Below, in pieces: positions 17,057-25,541 of a stretch of DNA of 64,000 nucleotides. The position numbers and the translations under genes were made by a program. Below the pieces are notes generated by a model. It saw only the letters and a list, made by a program, of their open reading frames with translations, was not told where the DNA came from and did no database searches. Origin of the DNA: an uncultured Chryseobacterium sp. (GTDB taxonomy: Bacteria; Bacteroidota; Bacteroidia; Flavobacteriales; Weeksellaceae); NCBI GenBank assembly GCA_913778085.1, contig CAJYXJ010000028.1, positions 18,702-82,701 on the forward strand, written 5' to 3'. The number at the start of each line of letters is the position of its first letter. The stretch's first letter is position 1.

Positions 17057-19090
17057 ATGCAGCATTTCCGAACTTATCTTATGCTATTCCTGATGGTTCC
17101 GATGATGATTTTCGCGGAAGATGGAAGTCAGCTCTGGCTCCGGTTTCCGGCAAAAAACGGAATATCCTCTGAAAAGATCATGGCTAAAAGCAACAGCCCA
17201 ACCCTGAAAATTGCCCGGAAAGAACTGACCGGTCACTGGCAAGGGCAAACGGTAGAACTAAAGCTGGAAAAGTCCTTGAAAAACCTGAAAGACGGGTACC
17301 GGATAATCTCTTCCTCTGAAAAAATCATTGTTTCGGCACCGAAAGAAGCCGGACTGCTGTATGGGGTGTACCACATACTCAGGCTGCAGCAGACCAACGC
17401 CAATCTCAACAATCTGAATATTACCGAAAAACCTTCTTACGATGTGCGTATCCTGAATCATTGGGATAATCTGGACGGAAGTATTGAGCGCGGATATGCG
17501 GGCCACTCTTTATGGAAATGGGAAGACCTGCCCAATACCGTTTCGCCGAGATACGAAGAATATGCAAGAGCAAATGCTTCGGTTGGAATCAACGCAACTG
17601 TATTAAATAATGTGAACGCTTCTCCGAACATGCTCCGTGAAGATTACCTGAAAAAAGTAAAGGTGCTGGCAGATATTTTCAGACCATACGGGATTAAGGT
17701 GTATTTGTCTGTCAATTTCTCCTCCCCGAAAGTATTGGGCGGAACAGAGAACTCGGATCCGCTGAACAAAGACGTTCAGAGGTGGTGGAAAGAAAAGGCT
17801 GCCCAAATTTATAAAATGATTCCCGACTTCGGCGGATTCCTGGTGAAAGCCAATTCCGAAGGGCAGCCGGGACCGCAGGATTATGGAAGGACCCATGCCG
17901 ACGGCGCCAATATGATGGCCGATGTCCTGAAACCTTACGGCGGAATAGTGATGTGGAGGGCATTTGTGTACAGTCCAAGCAAAGAAGACCGTGCCAAGCA
18001 GGCCTATCTTGAATTTGTTCCGCTGGACGGGAAATTCAGGGACAATGTCATTATCCAGATCAAGAACGGGCCGGTAGATTTCCAGCCGAGGGAAGCTTTC
18101 AACCCGCTTTTCGGGGCGTTGAGGAAAACACCGGAAATGGTGGAATTTCAGATTACGCAGGAATATCTGGGACAGGCCAATCACCTGGCTTACCTGGCTC
18201 CGTTATTTAAAGAAACCCTGGAAAGCGATACCTATGCCAACGGAAAAGGATCGACCATCGCTAAAATTACCGACGGTACATTAAGACCGGGAAAACTCAC
18301 TGCCATTTCAGCGGTGGCTAATATCGGCGAAGATACCAACTGGACGGGCCATCAGTTTGCCCAATCCAACTGGTATGCCTTCGGAAGACTGGCCTGGAAT
18401 CATGAGCTGACTTCAGAACAGATCGCTGACGAATGGATCAAAATGACCTTTACCGACAAGCCGGAATTTTTAAATCCGGTAAAGCAGATGATGCTAACTT
18501 CCCGCGAAACGGTGGTGGATTACATGATGCCTTTGGGCCTTCACCACATCTTTGCCGGAAACCACCACTACGGCCCGGAACCGTGGGGCGATTACAAAGG
18601 CGGAAGACCGGATTGGTCGCCGGTGTATTATCACCAGGCGGATGCAAACGGAATCGGCTTCGACCGGACCAAAACCGGAAGCAATGCCGTTTCCCAATAT
18701 TTTCCGCCGTTGAATGAAATCTACGGAAATATCGGAACCTGCCCGGAAAATCTGATCTTGTGGTTCCATCACGTGCCCTGGGATTACAAAATGAAAGACG
18801 GCAAAACCATGTGGGACAAGCTGTGTTACAAATACGATTCTGGGGTTCATCAGGTAAGGGAATACCAGAAGACCTGGGACCGGATGCAGCCTTATATCGA
18901 TGAGCAGCGTTTCGCTGAGGTTCAGTCCAAGCTGAAAATCCAGGCAAAAGATGCCGTTTGGTGGAAAGATGCCTGCCTGCTGTACTTCCAGACCTTCTCC
19001 AAGAGACCGATTCCGTATGACATCGAACGCCCGGTGAACGAGCTGGAAGACCTTAAGAAAATCAAGCTGAATATGGGACATCATAATTAA
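17057..19090 (+). CDS. aguA: GH67 alpha-glucuronidase, secreted
   Basis: 677 aa with an N-terminal signal peptide (MLFLMVPMMIFAE). An N-terminal GH67N domain (AGLLYGVYHILRL) is followed by the GH67 barrel with LNHWDNLDGSIERGYAGHSLW, FGGFLVKANSEGQPGPQDYGRTHADGANM and the C-terminal helical domain with LWFHHVPWDYKMKDG. The acid Glu is in KANSEGQPGP. The enzyme removes 4-O-methylglucuronic acid from the non-reducing end of xylo-oligosaccharides. Last enzyme of the xylan run; a hairpin follows 36 bases after the stop. Confidence 0.95.
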   Translation: MQHFRTYLMLFLMVPMMIFAEDGSQLWLRFPAKNGISSEKIMAKSNSPTLKIARKELTGHWQGQTVELKLEKSLKNLKDGYRIISSSEKIIVSAPKEAGLLYGVYHILRLQQTNANLNNLNITEKPSYDVRILNHWDNLDGSIERGYAGHSLWKWEDLPNTVSPRYEEYARANASVGINATVLNNVNASPNMLREDYLKKVKVLADIFRPYGIKVYLSVNFSSPKVLGGTENSDPLNKDVQRWWKEKAAQIYKMIPDFGGFLVKANSEGQPGPQDYGRTHADGANMMADVLKPYGGIVMWRAFVYSPSKEDRAKQAYLEFVPLDGKFRDNVIIQIKNGPVDFQPREAFNPLFGALRKTPEMVEFQITQEYLGQANHLAYLAPLFKETLESDTYANGKGSTIAKITDGTLRPGKLTAISAVANIGEDTNWTGHQFAQSNWYAFGRLAWNHELTSEQIADEWIKMTFTDKPEFLNPVKQMMLTSRETVVDYMMPLGLHHIFAGNHHYGPEPWGDYKGGRPDWSPVYYHQADANGIGFDRTKTGSNAVSQYFPPLNEIYGNIGTCPENLILWFHHVPWDYKMKDGKTMWDKLCYKYDSGVHQVREYQKTWDRMQPYIDEQRFAEVQSKLKIQAKDAVWWKDACLLYFQTFSKRPIPYDIERPVNELEDLKKIKLNMGHHN

Positions 19091-19126
19091 TCGGGATTTT
19101 TAATTCAGATTGATACAACATATACC

Positions 19127-19165
19127 ATTTCCTGCAGATGAAACAGAAATCCTTCTGCAGGAAAT
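19127..19165 (+). terminator. Hairpin terminator after GH67
   Basis: A 12-bp perfect stem (ATTTCCTGCAGA / TCTGCAGGAAAT) lies downstream of the xylan operon. The T run begins several bases later, so termination efficiency is uncertain. Confidence 0.6.
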
Positions 19166-19251
19166 TTAAACTTAATTTTTTAGTTGCACTGATTTTTTAA
19201 ATAAACAATTCATCTTTTCTTAAACGAAAGGAATTTGTCTGTTTATTAAAT

Positions 19252-19272
19252 TAAGTGTAAATTTAACACTTA
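19252..19272. promoter_or_regulatory. Candidate NUDIX-regulator operator, copy 2
   Basis: TAAGTGT-N7-ACACTTA is an exact 7-bp inverted repeat, ending 21 bases before the transaldolase ATG. It matches the site next to the NUDIX regulator at 16 of 21 positions. Confidence 0.55.
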
Positions 19273-19293
19273 TATAAAACTAACTTTTTAAAA

Positions 19294-19947
19294 ATGAAAT
19301 TTTTTATTGACACGGCCAATCTAGCCATGATTGAAGAGGCGAACGCTTTGGGAATCCTGGACGGTGTTACCACCAATCCTTCGCTGATGGCCAAAGAAGG
19401 CGTTTCTGGAAAGCATAACATTCTGAAGCACTACCTGGAAATCTGTGAAATCGTAGACGGCGACGTAAGCGCCGAAGTTTTGGGAATTACCTACGACGAG
19501 ATGATCGCCGAGGGAGAGGAGCTGGCTGCACTGCATCCGCAGATTGTAGTAAAGGTTCCTATAACGAAAGACGGCATCAAAGCCATTAAGTATTTTTCCG
19601 AAAAGGGAATCCGTACCAACTGTACCCTGATTTTCTCCGCAGGACAGGCACTTCTTGCGGCAAAAGCAGGAGCTACCTATGTTTCGCCGTTCTTGGGAAG
19701 ACTGGACGATGTGTCTACCGACGGGCTCCATCTGATTCAGGAGATCAGGACGATCTTCGACAATTTCGGATATGAAACAGAGATCCTTGCCGCTTCTGTA
19801 CGCCACAGCATGCACATCATCAACTGTGCAAAAATCGGTGCCGATGTGGTTACCTGCCCGCTGCCTCCGATCTTGTCGCTGTTGAAGCATCCTTTAACCG
19901 ATAATGGCCTGGAGCAGTTCATTAAAGATTCACAAAAAATGCAATAA
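19294..19947 (+). CDS. Transaldolase / fructose-6-phosphate aldolase, TalC-FSA type
   Basis: 217 aa, the length of the short TalC/FSA subfamily. It begins [16 protein letters not shown], has the [13 protein letters not shown] loop, the Schiff-base lysine in [11 protein letters not shown], and [12 protein letters not shown]. It transfers dihydroxyacetone units between sugar phosphates in the cytoplasmic pentose phosphate pathway, or acts as F6P aldolase. The candidate pentose operator immediately upstream and the transketolase gene 4 bases downstream place it in a pentose-catabolic unit. Confidence 0.93.
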   Translation: MKFFIDTANLAMIEEANALGILDGVTTNPSLMAKEGVSGKHNILKHYLEICEIVDGDVSAEVLGITYDEMIAEGEELAALHPQIVVKVPITKDGIKAIKYFSEKGIRTNCTLIFSAGQALLAAKAGATYVSPFLGRLDDVSTDGLHLIQEIRTIFDNFGYETEILAASVRHSMHIINCAKIGADVVTCPLPPILSLLKHPLTDNGLEQFIKDSQKMQ

Positions 19948-19951
19948 CGGG

Positions 19952-20797
19952 ATGCACGATATTTCAAAATTAAAAAGCATCGCTTCGCAGGTTCGGAGGG
20001 ATATTGTAAGAATGGTCCATGCCTGCCAGTCGGGCCATCCGGGCGGTTCTTTGGGCTGCACCGATTTCCTGGTCGCTTTGTATTTCGATGCGATGGAAAG
20101 AAAGGAAGGCTTTGATATGACGGGAAAAGGAGAAGATGTCTTTTATCTTTCCAACGGCCACATTTCCCCGGTTTTTTACAGCGTTCTGGCACACGCCGGC
20201 TATTTCGATAAATCGGAGCTGGAAACTTTCAGAAAGCTCAATTCCAGGCTTCAGGGCCATCCGACGACGCACGAGCATCTTCCGGGAGTCCGCATTGCAT
20301 CGGGTTCGCTCGGGCAGGGGATGTCTGTAGCCATAGGTCATGCCACCGGAAAAAAACTGAACAAAGATCCGCACCTTGTTTTCAGTCTTCATGGCGACGG
20401 TGAGCTGCAGGAAGGACAGAACTGGGAAGCCATTATGTACGCTGCCCACAATAAGATGGATAACCTGATTGCTACCGTAGATTACAACGGCCAGCAGATT
20501 GACGGCCCGACTTCCAAAGTGCTTTCTTTAGGCAATCTTAAGGAAAAATTTGAAGCCTTCGACTGGAAAGTGCTGGAAGTGGAAAACGGAAACGACATGG
20601 AAGAAATCCTGAACGCCCTGGACGAAGCGAAATCATTAGCCGGAAAAGGCCAGCCGATCTGTATTTTACTAAAAACAGGAATGGGTTACGGAGTGGATTA
20701 CATGATGGGAAGTCACGCCTGGCACGGAAAAGCCCCGAACGACGAACAACTGGCCAAAGCATTGGACCAACTGGAAGAAACTTTGGGCGATTATTAA
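19952..20797 (+). CDS. Transketolase, N-terminal (thiamine-diphosphate binding) subunit
   Basis: 281 aa from the ATG at 19952, 4 bases after the transaldolase stop. It contains CQSGHPGGSLGCTDFLVALYF, the GHPTTHEHLPGVRIASGSLGQG loop and the TPP motif GDGELQEGQNWEA...DYNGQQIDG. It lacks the pyrimidine-binding half, which is encoded separately at 21373-22326. Together they transfer two-carbon units in the pentose phosphate pathway. The two halves are separated by a 575-base spacer full of repeats, unusual for subunits of one enzyme. Confidence 0.93.
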   Translation: MHDISKLKSIASQVRRDIVRMVHACQSGHPGGSLGCTDFLVALYFDAMERKEGFDMTGKGEDVFYLSNGHISPVFYSVLAHAGYFDKSELETFRKLNSRLQGHPTTHEHLPGVRIASGSLGQGMSVAIGHATGKKLNKDPHLVFSLHGDGELQEGQNWEAIMYAAHNKMDNLIATVDYNGQQIDGPTSKVLSLGNLKEKFEAFDWKVLEVENGNDMEEILNALDEAKSLAGKGQPICILLKTGMGYGVDYMMGSHAWHGKAPNDEQLAKALDQLEETLGDY

Positions 20798-21372
20798 AAC
20801 GAAATGATTTGGTAGGTTTAATCCGTCTATAGTTTATCCTGAGCCTGTCGAAGGGTTTCGTTCAAGCCGGGCAGCGAGAAATCGGGGAAGGAGATTCATC
20901 GATTCAAATAAAAAAATAACTCAAAAGAGATAGATTGGCCGTTCCAAACAAATTAATTATAATAAAAATCATAAGATAAATATTTTTTTCGAAGGACAAG
21001 TGAATTTGCTCTGATGTTTACTTTTTACAGACCGCTCCTATTGAGCTTTATATTCTGGAATTAATTTTTCTATTAACAGTTCGCCACGCTGTGGCTTTAA
21101 TTTAATAGGCTTAGAATAATAAATGCTCCATAAGAGCAAACTGATAATAGATTTCGAGAATTCAGCATCACAAAACCTCGTAGAGGTGACCTGTTCAGAT
21201 TTTAATATTAATTATTCGAAATCTAATAGAAACAGAAAAAATATTAAATGCAATTTTCTTATTCAATTGCGTCCAAAGTCCTTTGCTGAGTTTACACCTT
21301 TGCGAACTTAAAAAAAGTCAGTAGTACAAAACCCTTTGCGGGCTTTGCGTTAAAAACCAACAAATTTAAAAA
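20798..21372. repeat. Repeat-rich spacer between the transketolase halves
   Basis: 575 bases with no credible gene. It holds a TCCTGAGCCTGTCGAAGGG sequence (~20837-20855), an inverted GGCGAACTGTTAATAG copy (21070-21085), a degenerate copy (~21125-21150), a direct ACCTCGTAGAGGTGACCTGTT copy (21175-21195) and a CTTTGCG element (21297-21353). The 61-codon ORF at 21123 lies across these repeats and is not considered coding. Confidence 0.65.
21297..21353 (+). repeat. CTTTGCG interspersed element, copy A
   Basis: CCTTTGCGAACTTAAAA at the start and CTTTGCGGGCTTTGCGTTAAAA at the end, 57 bases, ending 20 bases before the ATG of the transketolase C-subunit. Shared with copies B (29959) and C (43923). 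Confidence 0.75.
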
Positions 21373-22326
21373 ATGAAAAAATATACCTATACAGAAAAAA
21401 AAGATACCCGGAGCGGTTTCGGGGCAGGTCTTGCAGAGCTGGCCGATAAAAATCAAGAAGTAGTGGCCCTTTGCGCCGACCTGATCGGCTCCCTGAAAAT
21501 GGAAAAGTTCATCGAAAAAGCACCGGAACGTTTTTTCCAGGTCGGCATTGCCGAAGCCAACATGATCGGAATGGCGGCCGGCCTGGCCATCGAAGGTAAG
21601 ATTCCTTTTACCGGAACGTTTGCCAACTTTTCTACGGGACGGGTTTACGACCAGATCCGTCAGTCTGTGGCGTATTCCGGGAAAAACGTTAAAATTTGCG
21701 CTTCCCACGCCGGGCTTACCCTGGGAGAAGACGGGGCCACCCACCAGATCCTGGAAGACATCGGGCTCATGAAAATGCTGCCGGGAATGACGGTCATCAA
21801 CACCTGCGATTATAACCAGACCAAAGCGGCAACCATTGCCATTGCCGATTATGAAGGTCCCGTTTATCTGCGTTTCGGACGTCCGGTAATTCCTGTTTTT
21901 ACTGATGAAAACCAAACATTTGAAATCGGTAAGGCCTGGATGGTGAACGAAGGAAAAGACGTAACGATTGTAGCGACGGGACATTTGGTATGGGAAGCCA
22001 TTAAAGCCGGTGAAATCCTCGAAGAGCAGGGGATTGATGCGGAAATCATCAACATCCACACCATCAAGCCGCTGGATACGGAAGCCATTCTTAATTCCGT
22101 TAAAAAAACAGGATGTGTCGTTACGGCCGAAGAACACAACCGTCTGGGCGGGTTGGGCGACAGTGTAGCCCAGCTGCTTATCACCGAATACCTGGCACCG
22201 CAGGAATATGTTGCCGTAAACGACAGTTTCGGAGAAAGCGGAACACCCGACCAGCTGATGGAAAAATATGGGCTGACAGCAAATGATATCGTAAAAGCTG
22301 CTAAAAAAGTAATCGGCAGAAAGTAA
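21373..22326 (+). CDS. Transketolase, C-terminal (pyrimidine-binding) subunit
   Basis: 317 aa. It has FQVGIAEANMIGMAAGLAIEGKIPFTGTFANF with the catalytic-type Glu, the SHAGLTLGEDGATHQILED loop and the C-terminal transketolase fold (HTIKPLDTEAILNS). It should form the complete enzyme with the product of 19952-20797. A CTTTGCG repeat lies 20 bases before its start. Followed by a hairpin with T run at 22411-22430. Confidence 0.93.
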   Translation: MKKYTYTEKKDTRSGFGAGLAELADKNQEVVALCADLIGSLKMEKFIEKAPERFFQVGIAEANMIGMAAGLAIEGKIPFTGTFANFSTGRVYDQIRQSVAYSGKNVKICASHAGLTLGEDGATHQILEDIGLMKMLPGMTVINTCDYNQTKAATIAIADYEGPVYLRFGRPVIPVFTDENQTFEIGKAWMVNEGKDVTIVATGHLVWEAIKAGEILEEQGIDAEIINIHTIKPLDTEAILNSVKKTGCVVTAEEHNRLGGLGDSVAQLLITEYLAPQEYVAVNDSFGESGTPDQLMEKYGLTANDIVKAAKKVIGRK

Positions 22327-22410
22327 TTGCTTCATTTTTTAGTTTAATTTATTAAAATCATTGGTAAAATACTGGACCGAAGATTAAAACGCAATTCAAA
22401 TATCAACAGA

Positions 22411-22430
22411 ACGGCTTTAGCCCGTTTTTT
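22411..22430 (+). terminator. Short hairpin with T run after transketolase
   Basis: ACGGCTTTAGCCCGT followed by TTTTT forms a GC-rich stem with one bulge. The GGCTTTAGCC core also occurs commonly as a small repeat, so it may serve either purpose. Confidence 0.5.
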
Positions 22431-22489
22431 AGAATTAATAATGAAAACTGGCTTCAGCCAAAATATAAAAATCATAAATTGCAGCTGCT

Positions 22490-23677
22490 ATGCAGGAACA
22501 ACTAATCAAAGACACTTCGGAGGCATTCCGGTCGGCATTTCAATCGGAACCGGAACGTACTTTCCTCGCCCCGGGGAGGATCAACATCATCGGCGAACAC
22601 GTAGATTACAGCGATGGTTTCGTTTTACCGGCGGCTATTGACAAGCATATCTGTTTTGCTGTAAAAAAGACTGTGGATTCAGACAGCTGTACTTTTTTTG
22701 CTAAAGATTTTAATGATACCTTCAGCTTTAAAGTTTTTGAAAAACAGGTTCCGGTTTCGCAGACCTGGGTCAATTATTTGCTGGGCGTCTTCAACGCCAT
22801 CCAGGAATCCGGGAAAAGTATCGGAGGTTTGCAGATCGCTTTCAGCAGCAATATCCCGATGGGTTCGGGCTTGTCTTCATCAGCAGCACTGGAATGTGGA
22901 TTTGCCTACATTCTCAATGAACTTTTTGAGTTAAATTTAACCAAGAAAGAACTGGCATTGATCGGGCAGAAATCCGAACATACTTTCGTAGGTGTTAAAT
23001 GTGGCATCATGGACCAGTTTTCTTCTGTTTTCGGAAAAGAACATCAGGTAATTATGCTGGACTGCCATTCATTGGATCATCAGTATTTTGAAGCCAATCT
23101 GGAAGGATACAGCCTCGTTCTTTTCGACAGCTGTGTGAAACATACCCACCTTACTTCCGGCTACAACGACCGGCGGAAAGATGTGGACCGCGGGAAAAAA
23201 ATATTGTGGAAAAAGTTTCCTGCCATACAGAAGTTCAGGGATTTCAGTTTTGAAATGATGGATGAAGCCAGAGCGGAAATGGGCGAAACTTCCTTTAAAA
23301 GATGTTTTTACCTTTTAAAAGAAATCAAAAGGGTAGAAGAGGCTGCAAAAGCATTATCCAACGGCAATGTAGAATATCTCGGGAAACTCCTGAATGAAAC
23401 CCATACCGGGCTTTCCACCGAGTTTGAAGTAAGCTGCGAAGAGCTTGATTTTATGGTGGAGGAAACTTTAAAGCAGAACGGCGTCTTGGGTGCAAGGATT
23501 ATGGGCGGCGGCTTCGGCGGATGCAGCATCAATCTTATCAAAGATAAATATGTAGATGAAGTGACCGAAACTATAACATCTACATACAAAGCTGATTTCG
23601 GCATTGAAATGAAAGTATACCGGGTAAAAATATCGGATGGAATTAATGAATACAAAAGAAATGAACTCGCCCTTTAA
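22490..23677 (+). CDS. galK: Galactokinase (GHMP kinase)
   Basis: 395 aa. Family motifs are complete: GRINIIGEHVDYSDGFVLPAAID (sugar binding), PMGSGLSSSAALE (ATP loop), KCGIMDQFSSVFG with the catalytic-type Asp, and GGGFGGCSINLI. It phosphorylates galactose at C1 as the first Leloir step. It overlaps the galT start, so they are co-transcribed and translationally coupled. In an arabinoxylan context it may use galactose side residues. Confidence 0.94.
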   Translation: MQEQLIKDTSEAFRSAFQSEPERTFLAPGRINIIGEHVDYSDGFVLPAAIDKHICFAVKKTVDSDSCTFFAKDFNDTFSFKVFEKQVPVSQTWVNYLLGVFNAIQESGKSIGGLQIAFSSNIPMGSGLSSSAALECGFAYILNELFELNLTKKELALIGQKSEHTFVGVKCGIMDQFSSVFGKEHQVIMLDCHSLDHQYFEANLEGYSLVLFDSCVKHTHLTSGYNDRRKDVDRGKKILWKKFPAIQKFRDFSFEMMDEARAEMGETSFKRCFYLLKEIKRVEEAAKALSNGNVEYLGKLLNETHTGLSTEFEVSCEELDFMVEETLKQNGVLGARIMGGGFGGCSINLIKDKYVDEVTETITSTYKADFGIEMKVYRVKISDGINEYKRNELAL

Positions 23678-24710
23678 CCCGAAACAGCATCCGCACAGAA
23701 GATACAATCCGCTCCTGGATGAATGGATCCTGGTGTCTCCTCAACGGGCCAACCGGCCGTGGCAGGGACAGACCGAAAAGAGAACGGAGGAAAAACTTCC
23801 GGTACACGATGAAAGCTGCTACCTATGTTCGGGGAACATCCGCGTCAACGGTGAAAGGAACCCCGAATACAAAGGCGTGTATGTCTTTAATAACGATTTC
23901 GGCTCTCTGATGAAGGATGAAGTGGAAACTTCCGTTGAAACTTCCGATTTTTTTACGCTAAAGCCGGAACGGGGAATTAACCGGGTGATCTGTTTTTCGG
24001 AAAACCACAGCCTTACGCTGCCGGAAATGGAAGTTGATGACATTAAAAATGTTGTTGATGTCTGGCAGCAGCAATATGAAGAACTGGGAAGCCTTGATTA
24101 CATTGGCCATGTCCAGATTTTTGAGAACAAAGGGCAGATGATGGGCTGCAGCAATCCGCATCCGCACGGGCAGATCTGGGCACAGTCCTCCATTCCTTCA
24201 ATCATCTCAAAAACCCAGGAAAACCTGAAGAAATACTTTGAGAGAAACGGAACCTCGATGTTGGAGGATTATGTTAAAAAGGAACTTGAAATGAACGAAA
24301 GAATCATTCTGGAAAACGAAGATTTTGTAGCGCTTGTTCCTTTCTGGGCAGTCTGGCCTTATGAAACCATGATTGTAAGCAAAAAGAAGATTGAGAATCT
24401 CCTGCATTTTTCTGAAGCCGAAAAACTCTCTCTGGCTTCTGTGATTAAGGATTTAACCACCAAATACGATAATCTTTTTGAGATGTCATTTCCTTATTCA
24501 GCCGGAATCCACCAGTCGCCAACCGACGGAAAACCACATTCGGAATGGCATTTCCACATGCATTTTTATCCGCCGCTGCTGCGGAATGCCGAAGTTAAAA
24601 AATTTATGGTCGGTTACGAAATGCTGGCCGAACCACAGCGCGACATCACTCCGGAACAGAGTGCCGAAGTACTGAAGAAGCTTTCGGTTGTACATTATAA
24701 GAAGAAATAA
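23646..24710 (+). CDS. galT: Galactose-1-phosphate uridylyltransferase, class I
   Basis: About 350-357 aa. The active site NPHPHGQIWAQ holds the nucleophilic His, and the zinc ligands include the CYLC pair plus HPHRRYNPL near the N-terminus. It exchanges UMP between UDP-glucose and galactose-1-phosphate. Starts are possible at 23637, 23646 and 23661; all overlap galK by 17-41 bases, and MNSPFNPKQHPHRRYNPL (23661) looks most like relatives. A strong terminator follows. Confidence 0.93.
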   Translation: MNTKEMNSPFNPKQHPHRRYNPLLDEWILVSPQRANRPWQGQTEKRTEEKLPVHDESCYLCSGNIRVNGERNPEYKGVYVFNNDFGSLMKDEVETSVETSDFFTLKPERGINRVICFSENHSLTLPEMEVDDIKNVVDVWQQQYEELGSLDYIGHVQIFENKGQMMGCSNPHPHGQIWAQSSIPSIISKTQENLKKYFERNGTSMLEDYVKKELEMNERIILENEDFVALVPFWAVWPYETMIVSKKKIENLLHFSEAEKLSLASVIKDLTTKYDNLFEMSFPYSAGIHQSPTDGKPHSEWHFHMHFYPPLLRNAEVKKFMVGYEMLAEPQRDITPEQSAEVLKKLSVVHYKKK

Positions 24711-24715
24711 GATAT

Positions 24716-24747
24716 AAAGGCTGCTATCCAGATAAGCAGCCTTTTTA
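24716..24747 (+). terminator. Rho-independent terminator after galT
   Basis: AAAGGCTGCT / AGCAGCCTTT 10-bp stem with a T run, 6 bases after the galT stop. Confidence 0.85.
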
Positions 24748-24926
24748 TGTCAGATTCAATCATGCAATGAAAATGAATGTGAGCGGAAATGCAGTTTGAA
24801 CCATTAAGAGATATGAAGGACTTAAGATTTGATTAATAAAATAAAAAATTTTTGTTTAGTATGAAGCTTAAAGCAGAGCTCATTTTCATTCTTCCAGCCT
24901 ATTCATGTGGTTTCTATTTCTAAAAA

Positions 24927-25331
24927 TTACGATCTAAATTTCTCCACAGCTTCTTTTGAAACCGGCGTGAAGAAATTCACCAGATTACCATCGGGATCTC
25001 TGAAAAGAAGCGACCTGTTTCCCCAGGGCATGGTGTTAGGTTCCTGAACAAACGGAATCGATTCATCGTTCTTAAGACGTTCGAACACTTCATCAACATC
25101 ATCAACTAAAAATTCAATAATCGCTGTACGGTTTTCCGCTGGTCTCGCGATATCTCCACCGCCGAAAAACTGCAGGGTGCGTGTACTACCGATCGCAAGA
25201 GTAGCGACCGGCGTTTTGATCTCGGTAAAATCTTCGGTATAGCGTATAGCTTCAATACCGGTTACTTTTTCATAAAAATCGGTCAGGCGGTTTGCATCAG
25301 CGGTTATAATGCGTAAAGAAACTAGTTTCAT
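24927..25331 (-). CDS. VOC (glyoxalase/bleomycin-resistance fold) family protein
   Basis: 134 aa from the ATG at 25331 (MKLVSLRIITAD); the frame remains open upstream to 25403 but that part is not family-like. It has a paired beta-alpha-beta-beta-beta fold with VSLRIITADANRLTDFYEKVTGIEA and LLFRDPDGNLVNFFTPV. The family binds metal and covers glyoxalases, dioxygenases and drug-binding proteins; the specific activity is unknown. Single gene on the minus strand with its own spacers. Confidence 0.8.
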   Translation of the reverse strand: MKLVSLRIITADANRLTDFYEKVTGIEAIRYTEDFTEIKTPVATLAIGSTRTLQFFGGGDIARPAENRTAIIEFLVDDVDEVFERLKNDESIPFVQEPNTMPWGNRSLLFRDPDGNLVNFFTPVSKEAVEKFRS

Positions 25332-25516
25332 TTTCTGATTTTTAAAATTATTAAGCAAAAATAGTCTGGCTTCGTGACAAGGGCCTGTCAGCAGGACTTT
25401 CAATTTCCTGATTATTTTCAGAGTGCGGTTCCGTATTGTATTATAAGAGATTTGATAAATTAAAAAATGATTTAAAATCGACGAATCATTAAAACGTGGT
25501 ATGATATTTTTATTAT

Positions 25517-25524
25517 TATCTTTG
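25517..25524 (+). promoter_or_regulatory. Candidate -7 element for the PAS histidine kinase
   Basis: TATCTTTG fits TAnnTTTG and ends 17 bases before the ATG at 25542. No clear -33 element. Confidence 0.3.
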
Positions 25525-25541
25525 ATTAATTTAATTAAAAT

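Noticed and set aside
18450-19084. Two minus-strand ORFs (165 and 196 codons) opposite GH67
   Set aside because: Antisense shadows of a conserved gene; composition (Pro/Arg/Cys/Ser-rich) is not protein-like.
21292-22335. 347-codon minus-strand ORF opposite the transketolase C-subunit
   Set aside because: Complete overlap with a well-conserved enzyme gene; Phe/Cys-rich translation with no family features.
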